From Canna indica (Eukaryota; Streptophyta; Magnoliopsida; Zingiberales; Cannaceae), in contig CP136895.1 of NCBI GenBank assembly GCA_034359265.1, positions 50,920,001 through 50,984,000 of the forward strand: DNA of 64,000 nt, written 5' to 3'. The notes beneath the pieces were generated by a model. The model had not been told where the DNA came from. It did not search any database and saw only the letters and a program-made list of their open reading frames with translations. Made by a program: the position numbers and the translations under genes. Below are positions 1-11,626 of this stretch, piece by piece (the stretch's first letter is position 1; every line of letters starts with the position of its first letter).

Positions 1-194
1 ACGATGAACCCGAGCGCGACGATCAATGTCCTTTCGATTTTACGATTTCTCCGATTTATCCAATCGAGGACATCGAACGCAAGTCGATATGGAACCTGAA
101 AGATATTCTCAATGAAATCATTAGTTCCATGTTTGTTATCATCAAAACCATCAAAACCGAGATTAAGGCTAAGGTCGAAAATCTAAAGCCAACA
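1..194 (-). repeat. LTR, minus strand, 5' end only (runs off the window)
   Basis: Read on the minus strand from position 194, the sequence begins TGTTGGC and continues with the same first ~190 bases that open the LTRs at 4092, 16530 and 22680. It is therefore the start of an LTR of the main family in this window, in the opposite orientation, and the rest lies to the left of position 1. It abuts gag coding sequence of a plus-strand copy at 195, so it most likely marks an insertion into that gag. Its own TSD cannot be tested because the other end is outside. Confidence 0.8.
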
Positions 195-1075
195 GTGGTG
201 ACAATGAAGCCACCTCAAAATTGTGCCTCATGGGTCTTGACGATGAGGTAAAGTCTTCCGCTTCTTGTCATAATAGTGACTCTAGCAATTCAAACTCATT
301 TAAAATGTCTTATGATGAGCTAGTTGATGAATGTAGAAAAATGTATGAATTGCTCATAAAAAAAGAACAAGGAAAATAGGAAATTAAAGAAGAAAAATTT
401 AAGGCTTAGCTCTCATGTGCATGAATTAGAAAATGAAAAATTGAATACTAACTCTTTTGATTCTTGTCATGATGCCTTAAAACTTGAAATTAAGGACTTG
501 AAACAAATAAATGAAGAATTAGAAATTGAGAATGATGAGTTGTTAACTAAGATTTCAAAAATTAGAAATGAGAATGAAAACACAAAAAATAATGTGAATC
601 TCAATGGTAAGGATTGTGTAAGTGATTTCAAATTTGAGTATGATATTTTGAAAAATGAAAACTGCTTGTTGAAATTTCAAATACAAGCTTTACACAAATT
701 CATCAATGACTTAAAAAATGAGGTTATTTTATTGAGTAAGAAAACTAGTAATTTATCACATACTTCATCCTTTAGAAATCCTAGGAATAAAAATGCTTAT
801 GTAAAGAATGCTAAGGTTCATCATCATTCTCATGTCAAGCATTCTTCCTTTAAACCTCATGTCTAAAAGAAAAAGTTTCATGGAAATTATTTTTGTTGTG
901 GTATATATGGTCATGCTATTCATGAATGTGCATTCAAAAGAAATCCAAGTGTTGCTAAGACACTTTGGATTCCTAGGCCATCTAACCCCTAAGGATCCAA
1001 AGTCATTTGGGTACCAAAGATCTCATCTTCTTTTGTAGGGGGAGCTACCACGTACACAAGGATAAGGGAAAGTGA
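195..1075 (+). pseudogene. Gag pseudogene of copy A (coiled coil and second zinc knuckle)
   Basis: This encodes the C-terminal half of the family's Gag: a Ser/Asn-rich stretch, a DELVDE-type segment, a long Lys/Glu/Asn-rich coiled coil (best open stretch 417-866), a His/Ser-rich stretch (HHHSHVKHS), and a CCHC knuckle of C-x2-C-x4-H-x4-C form near 893-940. A 'TLWIPRP..NP.G.KVIWVPK' tail follows. Frame breaks near 375 and 868 and a stop near 990 make it a pseudogene. The N-terminal part is missing because another copy inserted at 194/195. In the life cycle Gag would form the particle and bind RNA. Confidence 0.75.
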
Positions 1076-4000
1076 TGTGTTGAAGTTGGCCAAGAATTCA
1101 ATGAAAGATCCTTACATGGTTGCAACTTCAAGATTCCCACCTAGATGCCTATGGAAATGAAAGTTGGCATCTAAAAAGTTTTGGTATCATCTCTTAACTT
1201 TAATTGATCCATTAATAGTTGGAGTTCATAATACATGCTCAAAATTGATTGATTTTCCCCGTTCTTAATATATTTCAAATGATTTTTGATTTTTTGATCT
1301 TTGGTCTCTTCGGAGACCTATGTGGTTTGTAATGGGCCTAAGCGACCTTGCGGTTTTAAATCGTAGGCTAATTATGGCTTTCGGTTTTCAACCAATAGGA
1401 AGGGTTGGAGATCTTATTTTTCAAATTTTCATATTTTGAGATCTCTTGATTCATTTTGTTATCATGGATGATTTATATGAAAATGAATCCATGCTATTTA
1501 GTGAAGTTGAATTTGGAAAATGATACTTGGTTTTTTTCACTTCACTATTTAGTTTGATAGCTTGCATGTAAATTTGGTTTCATTTTCTATTAATAAAGTA
1601 TACTTGCAAGTTATTGTAGATGGAAGGCTTATTAGAATAAAAAAGATTAGTTTGGCTAAATCATCATGAATAAGGTATAATTTTGATAAATTCAAAATCT
1701 TAGTGTTATACCTCAATGCTTAAGCTTAAATAATGTCTCTATACTCATGATTAGAATTGCATGCTAAACCCTTGAATTCTCATGAGTAGGTAGATTTTAG
1801 TACTTAGACAAATTTCATTGAATGAAGCTTGCTCTAGGTAAACATCTATTATTAGATACCTTCTTATAAGTCCAAACTAGTTTAACATGGTTAGAGATCT
1901 TATTCCTCGAATGTTTCACATCCTAAGATCTCCTCAGATTCATTTTGATATCATGATAATCTCCTTAAATGAATCTTTATTATCTAGCATAGGTTGAATT
2001 TTTTTTGAAACTTTGCATTAAACTTGTGCTATTTAATAAAATAGCTTGCTAGTTGGCATACTATTTCATTATGATACTAATGAAGCCTACTTGCAAGATA
2101 AGAAAGTGATAAAAATTTGGAAGACTATGCTATTATGAAGAAAAGTGAAAAGTAAATGACAAGTTTGGCAAAATTCTATTGAAAAAGGTATGGATTTAAT
2201 TTTGCAAAAATCTTCGTATAATAATTGAATATTCATGCTTTAATGATGTCTCTATATACTCATGATTGATTTTGCATGATAAATGTTTGAATTTTCACGA
2301 GTAGACAAAATTTGGATAATATAGGCAATTTTATGATATCTTGATTGAATGAAACTTGCTCTAGGTTAAAATTTTTTATTACAGACCTCATTTTGAGTAA
2401 ACACCAAATGAACATGTTTAGATACACATATCACATGAGTCTAGATATTTAAAACTTGAAAATTCATGTCTAGATGAATAAATACAATTGGTATATCAGT
2501 TTAGGGGACTTATCTTGGAAAGGTTTGACCCAAGTCAACAAATCGACTTGGACACTTCATTTTAAGTCCAAACTTCATAAACATGTTTAGAAATAAGGTA
2601 TGACATGTTTCCATGCACTTCAAATGAGAAATTCATATGGATATGGATAAAATGACATAGAGGTCAATTCATGAAAATCTCTTTTGAACCAAGTTGACCC
2701 AAGTCAACAAGTTGACTCAAAGGTCTCATTTTCAATCCATATTTGGGGAACATGTTTAGATTTACTCATGTTAGGTATCCATAGGTTTAAGTTTGAAAAA
2801 TCATGAGTAAATGATAAGATTGAAACTTAGCAAGTTTCATAGAAACTAGCTAGTTTTGAATGAAACCATGCTAGGTTGATATCTTAACCCTAAGGATATA
2901 ATTTTCATTTCAAACTTGACATACACTCTTTTCATGATCACTTTATGGTGTCATAAAAGTTTGAATGAAAATTGAACATGCTTTAAGAATAACTAAAAAT
3001 TAATAAAATGTCATGTCACCCAACAATTGGTAACATTTTCAGTTATTTCTAGAAAAATATAAAAAAATCATTTTAGATGATTCTTGAAATTACACATTCA
3101 CTGAAAAATCAAATTTTATCAGTAAAATTTTTGCCTACATTTGGCATAAAAAAAACTAATATGTTGTGTAAAAATTTCAAAAAGTTTGATCAAGAATATG
3201 ATATAAAATGGAATTTTGAAGTTGGATTTCGAAAACACAAAGTATCCCTTATTTGAAATATCAATCTTTCCGATACTTTGATCTTTCTTCAAAAACTTCA
3301 AATGAAAACTCATGTATACCATTTGGATTCTATTTCTAATATCATTCACACAATTTCTTGAGTAAAATCATTCCTAGAAATAATTTTGATATCTTGGATG
3401 ATAGCTAGAAATATCCATTTGTTTATTAAAATCAATATAGGATGAAAAATGAATTTACAAAATTCATGTTGAGTTAAAATTTGATACATGCATTACAACT
3501 GACCATTCAATAATTGGTATCAAAAAATTTCATCCAACAATTGGTATTTCAAATCTAGAAGTATAGGTTAACCTAAGTCAACAAAGTGACTTAGAAATTT
3601 CATCTTAAGTCCAAACTTGATTCGTAGACTTATATTCTCTCATGTTTGATGTCTAAATGCCTAAATATGAGAAAACACGAGTAGATGGCCAAATTTGATA
3701 CTTAGCATTTTCATGATTTCAAACATACTTTGAATGAAATCATGCTAAGTTCATATTTTGATTATATGACATTAGTTTCATTTCAAACTTGATATACATG
3801 CTTCAAATGACTATATCTTTATATTGTGAAAGTTTGAATGAAATCAAAAATGTCATGAAAAAGAAACAATATTCATGAAAATATTCATACTTGAGTGCAT
3901 AAATGATTTAGGTTTGAATTGTATCTGTCACTCTTTGCTATCATGTATGATTTAAGTTTCATATTTAGATAGGGGGAGTTTATTTCATAGATATGCATGT

Positions 4001-4091
4001 TGATATGTGGAGAAATCCCTTAGATGATATCCTCTATGCTTTAATGATATATTTTCTTAAGGATGTTTGTCATCATCAAAAAGGGGGAGAT
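195..4091 (+). mobile_element. Gag-only LTR element copy A, internal region
   Basis: This is the internal part of a plus-strand member of the gag-only family, cut at its left by the LTR at 1-194 and followed directly by its 3' LTR at 4092. It holds the gag 3' half (195-1075) and then about 3 kb without coding capacity. That AT-rich stretch matches the same-placed stretch of the complete copy (19471-22679) and contains diverged repeated blocks built around 'gacccaagtcaac' (about 2530, 2700, 3570). It ends in the polypurine tract AAAAAGGGGGAGA at about 4078-4090. No protease, integrase or reverse transcriptase is visible, so the element depended on proteins from elsewhere. Confidence 0.8.
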
Positions 4092-5577
4092 TGTTGGCTT
4101 TAGGTTTACAACCTTGGCCTTAATCTCGGTTTTGATGATAACAAACATGGAACTAATATTTCGGTGAGAAATCAATTTTAGGTTTCATATCAGTTAGCGT
4201 TCGATGTCCTCGATCGAAAATATCAAAAGAAATCAGAAATTGGAAGGACATTGATCGTCGCGCTCGGGTTCGTCGCAGAAATGTCTCGAAGATCGACGTG
4301 GGCACCAAAGTCGCATTGGACGAGTCTAAAGATTAAATGAAAAGCTCTTCAAGTTGATGCTCGTCGAAAGCCAGAACCCAAAAATAAAGCGCGCAAGAAA
4401 AAAGCTGAAAAATCAATATCAACCTATGTTCGATCGACCGGTCGGCCGACCAAAGAGTGTAAGAAATTGGCAGTAGCCAATTCGGTCGACCGAATACTGC
4501 CAAAAACTGGTAGTGGCTACTTCGGTCGACCGACAGAGGCCCAATATAGGTAGTACCTCGAGCGATCGACTGATCGGTCGACCAGATTGAGGATCGCGCG
4601 GTCGCGCCCCTGCTTCCCTTACGTCGATCGACCGGATTGCGGGAACGCAGTCTTGCATCTTGGAAGTCGACCCGTCGATCGACCGCACAGAGAGAAGAGG
4701 GTAGCGGTCGCATTGGCTGTCGATCGGTCGGTCGACTGAGCGTTTGCAACAGATAGTTTTCTATCCGTTGAGCTATCGTTTCTTCGTGTGGGTATAAATA
4801 TACCCCATCTAACTCCTTTTAATTTTCTTCCTTGACTTCTACATATTTTATTGAGCAATTAAAAGGAAGATTTGAGCATTCTAGAGATTGATCAAGCGTG
4901 TTCTGCTATTTCCGTGAACATTTTCTCAAGCGCCAACTGCTGCCTCAACTCGGGAATTGAATCGAGCTCTACGACTCGGCGAGTTGGAGGTTCCAAAGCT
5001 TGGAAAAGAGCTTTTAATATTGGTTTAATATTTTAGCTCTTTTGATTATATTTTTATAGTTATTTGAACATCTTTAATTTGGATTTGTGCGTGTGAAGAC
5101 CTAGGGTGTTAGGTCTTGTTGTGTGAGTGGTATCCTCGGTGTAGAAGGAGTAAAGCCACTTGTGTAAACGTAGTTTGCTAGGATTAAGTGAGTTGTCCCT
5201 TAGGGTTGAGGTGAAAGAGTGCTCTCGATAAGAAGACGGAGACTTCTAGGTGTGGAAGTGCCTTAGGTTGAGAGTGCGACTCTTCGAGTCAAAGTCCTCT
5301 GTGTAAGGGAAACTAATTAATCTAGTAAAACTTAGTTTGAAAATCCTAAGCGGGGTGCTTAGGTAGTGGAGTAGGCATTGGGGCCGAACCACTATAAATC
5401 TTGTGTTTGCATTGTTATATTTGGTTGTGCTTATTTGCTTCATATTTATTGCTTCCGCGTGCTATAAATATCGTGCTTAGCCTAACTAATCAAGAAACGA
5501 TTAAAACTGGAATTTAGGATAATTGAATTAGTAAACACACTATTCACCCTCCCTCTAGTGTTGTCATTTCGCCTACA
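4092..5577 (+). repeat. 3' LTR of copy A
   Basis: It begins TGTTGGCTTT right after a polypurine tract and ends ..CTACA at 5577. In order it carries the conserved 5' block, an array of GTCGAC-type palindromes (about 4430-4740), an upstream box ending CCGTTGAG (about 4757-4772), a TATAAATA box (4793-4800), and the conserved 3' block with 'cctaagcggggtgcttagg' near 5345-5365. About 200 bases that I cannot assign (5578-5775) follow it. Confidence 0.85.
4428..4800 (+). promoter_or_regulatory. U3 palindrome array and TATA box of the copy A LTR
   Basis: Seven clusters of the palindromic motif (G)GTCGAC(C), or its CG-decayed form GATCGACC, lie between 4430 and 4740. They are followed by AGTTTTCTATCCGTTGAG and then TATAAATA at 4793-4800. 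The same order occurs in the other LTR copies at 8270-8620, 16870-17254 and 23020-23339. Placement just upstream of a TATA box in the LTR suggests the retrotransposon's own promoter, with the array as a candidate factor-binding region. That role is inferred. Confidence 0.6.
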
Positions 5578-5775
5578 TTTCTTTCCAATTTCCTTCTCCG
5601 GTGAGTGGTTTCCCTTGTTCCCAACAGTAGTTTTCTCTTTATGTCAGTCACCCCTTGTTGATGATGATTTTTTTGGGATTTTTCTTGAATCATCGTGATT
5701 TATCGAATGTTAGCTATTGGGATTGTCGTGTTTTTGCGGTCCTTATTTCCTGGTATGATTGGTTAGGGTCGGCAA

Positions 5776-7209
5776 CCCCTAAAATCATTCATAGAAATGG
5801 TTTTACTCAAGTAATGATGTGAATGATATTAGAAATGGAATCAAAATGGTATACATGAGTTTTCATTTGGAGTATTTGACGAAAAATTTAACTATCGGAA
5901 AAATGAGTATTTCAAGTAAGTGATACTTTGTGTTTCCAATATCCAACTTCAAAATTTCATTATTAATTAGATTTTTGAAATTTTTTAAAATTTTTACACA
6001 ACAAACTAGATTTTTCAATGAAAGTGCAATTTCAAGAATCATCACAAAATCAGTTTTCTACAATTTTCTACAATTTCAATGAAAATGCTAAAATTTCAAT
6101 GGCATTTTCATAATTTTCAGTCATTTTTTAAAACGTGCTCAGTTTTTATTCAAACCTTTATGACACCACATAATGGTCATGTAAAGAGTGTATGTCACGT
6201 TTGGAATAAAAATTATGTCCTTAAGTCAAGATATCAACCTAGCTTGGTTTCATTCAAAATTAAGCTAGTTATCATAAAATTTGCTAATTGTCAATCTTAT
6301 CATTTACTCATAATTTTTCAAATTTAAACCTATGGATACCTAACATGAGTAAATCTAAGCATGTTCCTCAAATATGTATTGAAAATGAGACATCTAAGTC
6401 AATTTGTTGACTTGGGTCAACTTGGTTCAAAAGAGGTAATCATGAAATCGTCTCTATGTCATTTTATCCATATTCATAATAATTTTTCATTCTAAATGCA
6501 TGGAAATATGTCATACCTATTCCTAAACATGTTTATAAAGTTTGGACTTAAAATGAAGTGTCCAAGTCGATTTATTGACTTAGGTCAAACTTTTCCAAGC
6601 TTAAGTCCCCTAAAGTGAATTAGTTATCACTTTGTTCAATTTCTCATGAATTTTTAATTTTAAGCACATAACAACTAATCTTAAAATGAAGTCTCTAAAG
6701 AAAATTTTCAACCTAGTCTGATTTCATAAGTATCATGATATCATGAAATGAGCTAAGTTATCAAGATTTTTCCTACTCATGAAAATTCAAATATTTATCA
6801 TGCATAATCTGAGCATAGAGAAATCATTTAAGCATAATTATTGAGGTAATTAAGCAAGGTTTTAACAAAGGTCAAAATCATACCTCTTTCAAGAGAATTT
6901 TGCCAACCTTGTCATTTACTCTCAAACTTTCTTCATAATAGCATAACCTTCCATTAACTTTTTTAACTTGCAAGTAGACTTCATTAGTAGATTTAATGAA
7001 AATAAAGCTAAATAGCAAAGACAAGTTTGAAATACGCTTTGCTAAATAGTTTGAAATTTGTTTCAAAATAAATTATAATGAATTTGAAATGAATCGAGAG
7101 ATCTCAAAATATGAAATATTTGAATAATAAGATCTCCAACATTTCCTATTGGTTGAAAATCGAAAGGCCACAATGAGCCTACGATTTAGAACCGCATGGT
7201 CGCTTAGGC
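5776..7209 (-). mobile_element. Internal region relic of a minus-strand copy
   Basis: This stretch is the reverse complement of the non-coding middle of the family. For example, 5776-5870 pairs with about 3280-3370 of copy A, and 7140-7205 matches the block reading 'aaatcgtaggct..ggcc..ttttcaaccaatagg' after gag in other copies. It contains no gene. Together with 10664-12946 it appears to be one minus-strand element whose middle is interrupted by LTR sequence. It ends abruptly at 5776, where its 3' part and 3' LTR are missing. Confidence 0.7.
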
Positions 7210-10200
7210 TACACTAGAAAGAGGCTGAATAATGTGCTTGCTAATCTTTAACTTAATTTCAATTTCAATCATTTTCTTGATTACTTATGTTAATGCGCTA
7301 TTCGACTACTAAATAAATGCAGAAGTGAATAAAACAAGTCAAGTAATCGATACTTAAAGTAAGCATTGCAAACATAATAATTTATAGTGGTTCGGCCCCA
7401 ATGCCTACTCCACTACCTGAGCACCCCGCTTAGGATTTTCAAACTAGTTTAACTAGATTAATTAGTTTCCTTACAAGGAGGACTTTACACCGGAAAGTCT
7501 CGCTCTCACACCGAAGGCACTTCCACACCCGGAAGTATCCCGCATTCCTACCGAGAGCACTCTCCCACCTCAACCTTGTTGGCTTAAGGTTTTCAACCTT
7601 GGACTTAATCTCGGTTTTGATGATAACAAACATGGAACTAATGTTTGAGTGAGAAATCTTCCAGGTTCCATATCGACTAGCGCTCAACGTCCCCGATCGA
7701 AAGAATCGAAGAAATCGGCAAGGACGTTCGTCGTCGCTCGGGATTCTTCGGAAAGTTAGAGTTTAGGTTTACGGTGGCTAGTTTATATTGTAAATCCTCA
7801 TGATGATGCATAATAACCCAAAAACCAATCCCGAAACCCAAATCATGAAAACCCGAGACCGCCATGAAATTCACTTAGCCTAGGGAGCTCCTTGGAGGGC
7901 TATATGTCCTAGACATTTACTTGACATAAAAAATGGCGGTAATTGTTCCTTGGGTCAAAACTAGATAACGAGGTATTTTAAAGGAATTTTTGGAAGCCTT
8001 TAGCATACCCATATTTCACCCGGGAGATTAGGAAATTTTCGTTTTCGGGAAATTTGTACTAAACCCCAAGAACTAGATTTTGATTCTTAAGGATTTTAAT
8101 TTTTTAGATATTTTTATTGAATCCAAATGGGGTAATCCTTATATAACATTTATGTTTTAAAGTTATTAACTTAAAGTTAATAAATGTTATATAAGTAGAT
8201 TTAGCGAAGACGGAACCCAAACGAGTAGAAATAGAAAAACCCAAGCAAAATACCAATTTGCCCAGTCCAGTCTAGGTTCGGTCGACCGAATGCTGCCAAA
8301 AACTGGCAGCAAGCAATTCGATCGACCGAAGTGTGTGGAAAATTGGTAGTGCGTCCGTCGGTCGACCGGATTGAGGATCGCAGAATCACACCTCTTGCTT
8401 AACTGCATCTGTCAATCGGATTTGGGATCAATGATCGATGCCGCGACTTATTCGGTCAACCCGTCAATGAACCGAACATCGCGAATAATACATAGAAGGC
8501 GCAGCGGTCACGGGCGGCCGATTGGTCGGTCGACCGACGATCGATCGAAATGTGACCGAACGGCGAAAACGACTAGTTTTCCACCCGTTGACGCGATGTT
8601 TCCGTTGCAGGGTTATAAATACCCAAACCAAGCCTTCCTTAAACAACTTTTGATCACTCTAAAAACTTCATTGAGTCATTCTTGATCATTCTAAAGCTTT
8701 TCTTGCGCCATCCTTTTGATAACCCTAGTTTCCAAGATACACACCTTGATTTCGCCATCAAGATTTATCGATTCATCATCTCAAGGCATCAAGAGGAACT
8801 AGGACTCGTGTTTGGAGCTAAGTATTTGTTGTAGTATTAATTTGCTCCATTACTTGTATATTTTTGTGATTTATTTCATTGTATTCAAGCTTGTAAGAAG
8901 ACCTAGTATTAGGTCTTGTGTGTAAGTGGTATCCTTGGTGTAGATGGTGTAAATCCACTTGTGTAAACATAGTTTACTAGGATTAGTTGAGTTTTCCCTT
9001 AGGTTGAGGTAGAAGAGTACTCTCGGTAAGAAGGCGGAGACTTCCGGGTGTGGAAGTGCCTTAGGTCGAGAGTGAGACTCTTTGAGTCAAAGTCCTCTGT
9101 GTAAGGGAAACATCGTTAATCTAGTAAAACTAAGTTTGAAAATCCTAAGCGGGGTGCTTAGGTAGTGGAGTAGGCATTGGGGCTGAACCACTATAAATTC
9201 TTATGTTTGTATTGATATTTTGTTTGTGCTTAATTGTTTTATTATTGCTTCCGCATTTAGTCACTCAACTTGTAATTTGCCTAAGTAATCAAAGAAACGA
9301 TTAAAATTGGATTTAGGCTAATAAGAATTAGTAAACATACTATTCACCCTCCCTTTAGCGTGGCCATTTCAATCAACAAACCTAAGGATAATTCAACAAA
9401 TCCTAGTAAACAAAATTTACAACGGTGGAGTTAAGCCTTAACACCAAGGCAACTACCAACTCAATCAACCTAGCACTCTAGGTTTACACAAACTCAAATA
9501 CAATGAAATAACAAGAAAATACAATACTAAATGGAACAATAAATCAAACAATAAAATACTTAGTTCCACAACAAGATTCTTAGCTTCCTCTTGATGCCTT
9601 TGATGATGAAGCAATGAAGTAAAAGTTCAATCAAAGAGATGAACGGTTCAAGCTAGGGTTTTCACAAGATTGGCTCAATGATGGCTTAGGATTGATCAAA
9701 AGATAGCTCAAGGAGGTTAGAAGTGATCAACAACGAGCAGGAAGGCTCTCATGGCTTGTATATATAAGCCCCAAGAAGAGAGAGCCAAAACAGCTCTCCC
9801 AACGGGCTAATTTCTGCCCGTTGGCGACGCCCGGTCGCTTGCCGGTTGATCGTCGGTCGACCGACCGAGTAACGGAAGGCATTCTGCCCATTTTGGGCAT
9901 CGTTCAGTCGATCGGTCGATCGATCGAAATGCCTTCACCTTCTATCGATCAACCAGTCGGTCGATCGAACCTGGGCAAAATGCTTGGTTTGGCTGACTTT
10001 TTACTTGTTTGTTCATTTTGGGGTTCCGTCTTTGCTATATCTACTTATATAACATTTATTAACTTTAAGTTAACTTTAAAACATAAATGTTATATAAGGA
10101 TTACCCCCATTTGGATTCAATAAAAATTTCTAAAAAATTAAAATCCTTAAGAATCAAAATTTAACGTTTGGGGTTTAGTACAAATTTTCGAAAATCGGAA

Positions 10201-10663
10201 CTTTTATAATCTCCCGGGTCAAATATGGGTAGGCTAAAAGCTTCAAAAAATCTTTAAAAATATCTCGTTATCTAGTTTTTACCTAAGGAATAATTACCGG
10301 CACATTTGGTGGCAAGAAACTGTCTAGGTTATATAGCCCTCCTAGGAGCTCCCTAAGCTTAGTGAATTTTATGGTCTTTTCTAATTTTCCAGGTTTTGTA
10401 TTTTGGGGTTTGGTTTTTGGGTTTCTTTGCATCATCATGAGGACTTACAACACATTCTAGATACCCTAAACCTAAACTCTAACTACCCCATGAATCTCGA
10501 GCATTGACAAGCGTCCTTGTCGATTTCTCCGATTTTTTCGATCGCGGATGTCATGCACTAACCGACTTGGAACCTGATGATATTTCTCAATGAAATCATT
10601 AGTTCCATGTTTGTTATTATCAAAACCGAGATTAAGACCAAGGTTGAAAACCTTAGTCCAACA
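7210..10663 (-). repeat. Minus-strand LTR split by a plus-strand solo LTR
   Basis: Read on the minus strand, an LTR starts at 10663 (TGTTGGAC) and runs to 9379, then resumes at 7576 and ends near 7210 at 'ctagtgtag', slightly short of the usual terminus. The two parts join smoothly once 7577-9383 is removed, so this LTR was the target of the solo LTR. The palindromic motifs and the CCGTTGG box at about 9785-9965 are in inverse orientation. It sits where a gag and its downstream region should be continuous, with some family sequence missing at the junction, so I cannot show a TSD for it. Confidence 0.7.
7577..9378 (+). repeat. Solo LTR with 5-bp TSD AACCT
   Basis: It begins TGTTGGCTTAAGG at 7577 and ends ..AATCAACA at 9378. 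The 5 bases on each side, 7572-7576 and 9379-9383, are both AACCT, the TSD length expected for LTR retrotransposon integration. There is no internal region, so it is the product of recombination between the two LTRs of a once complete element. It carries its own palindrome array (about 8276-8545), a box reading CCACCCGTTGACG, and TATAAATA near 8613. At 1802 bp it is longer than the other copies and includes a segment (about 7745-8200) absent from copy A. Confidence 0.9.
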
Positions 10664-11369
10664 CCCCCTACAAAAGAAGATGAGACTTTTGATACCCAAA
10701 TGGCTTTGGGTCCTTGGGGGTTGAAGGACTTAGGAACCCAAAGTGTCTTTGCCACACTTGGATTCATCTTAAAAGCGCAATCATAAATGACATACTCGTA
10801 AACACCACAACAAAAGCAGTGTCCATTAAATATATTCTTTTTATTATTCTTATGGACATGAGGTCTAATATTAGAATGTTTGGCATGAAAAACATGATAA
10901 GCATGAGCATTCTTAAAGGAAACATTTTTCTTTTGAGGTTTCCTAAATGAGACATTTCAATTTTTAGAATTAAGAGAAGAAGTATTAACTTTTCTACTCA
11001 AAATCAATATCTCATTTTTCAAATCATTTATAGACTTATGCAATGTATGCAATTGAGATTTCAACATACCATTTTCAATTTTCAATTTTTCATTCTCAAA
11101 TTTGAAATCGCTTTTCAATTCATTATTTCTTAGTTTCATTTTTTATTTCAAATTCTCATTTTCAAGTTTCAAGGCTCTTAGCTCAATTTCTAAATTATCA
11201 TGGCATGAATCAAAAGAGCAAAATTTCAATTTCTCATTTTCACTCTTCAACTCATGCAAATGACTAACAAGCTTTAGGTTTTCTTTCTTGATTTTTCTGT
11301 TTTCCTTATTTGATTTCATGAGCATGGCATACATCTTCTTAGATTCTTCTAATAGCTCATCATAAGTAC

Positions 11370-11462
11370 GCCCAATATTGGGTATCTCGTATATCGGTTT
11401 TTTGAAAAACTGATAAATACCGATCGTACCAGGCGGTACGAATACAGTATTTTAAACAATGC
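11370..11462. repeat. Small hAT-like repeat relic inside gag
   Basis: A short block reading 'gtatctcgtatatcggttt..aaataccgatcgtacc..ggcggtacg' and ending 'ttttaaacaatg' interrupts gag. Its composition and its terminal 'ttttaaac' resemble the longer elements at 46667-47344 and 57261-57575. No second terminus or TSD could be fixed, so this is a tentative assignment. Confidence 0.4.
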
Positions 11463-11612
11463 TTGAGTATTTAGAAAGGTGTACATCCTAGACTTCCAAA
11501 GACCAAAGTTCAATTCATCAAACCTAGGAGGTGAAGACGCTAAACTCTATAGTGCCATTTTTCAGATCGAGAAGCGATGTAGAGGAGATGGTGAAATCTC
11601 AATCTACGACCC

Positions 11613-11624
11613 GATCTGATACCA
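11613..11624 (-). other. Primer-binding site of the minus-strand copy
   Basis: On the minus strand TGGTATCAGAT lies two bases inside the 5' LTR. It differs by one base from TGGTATCAGAG, the complement of the 3' end of initiator tRNA-Met used by many plant LTR elements and pararetroviruses. Confidence 0.75.
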
Positions 11625-11626
11625 AA

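Larger units (their letters stand above)
10664..11626 (-). pseudogene. Gag pseudogene, minus-strand copy
   Basis: On the minus strand, right after the primer-binding site at about 11613-11624, lies the gag start (about 11563) with the RFDE.NFGLWK-like region. A small inserted repeat (11370-11462) replaces the middle of gag. Then come the coiled coil (about 11340-10960) and the zinc-knuckle and WIP..NPQGPK tail (about 10800-10690). Multiple stops and a large central deletion make it non-functional. It mirrors the gag of the complete copy at 18092-19470. Confidence 0.7.

Noticed and set aside
4333..4858. Open frames rich in Arg, Ser, Thr, Asp and Pro in several frames (also 8187-8685, 16933-17258, 22819-23342)
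   Set aside because: They are translations of the GTCGAC palindrome array in the LTRs. Both strands and several frames stay open because the motif is palindromic and lacks stops; no start context or homology supports a protein.
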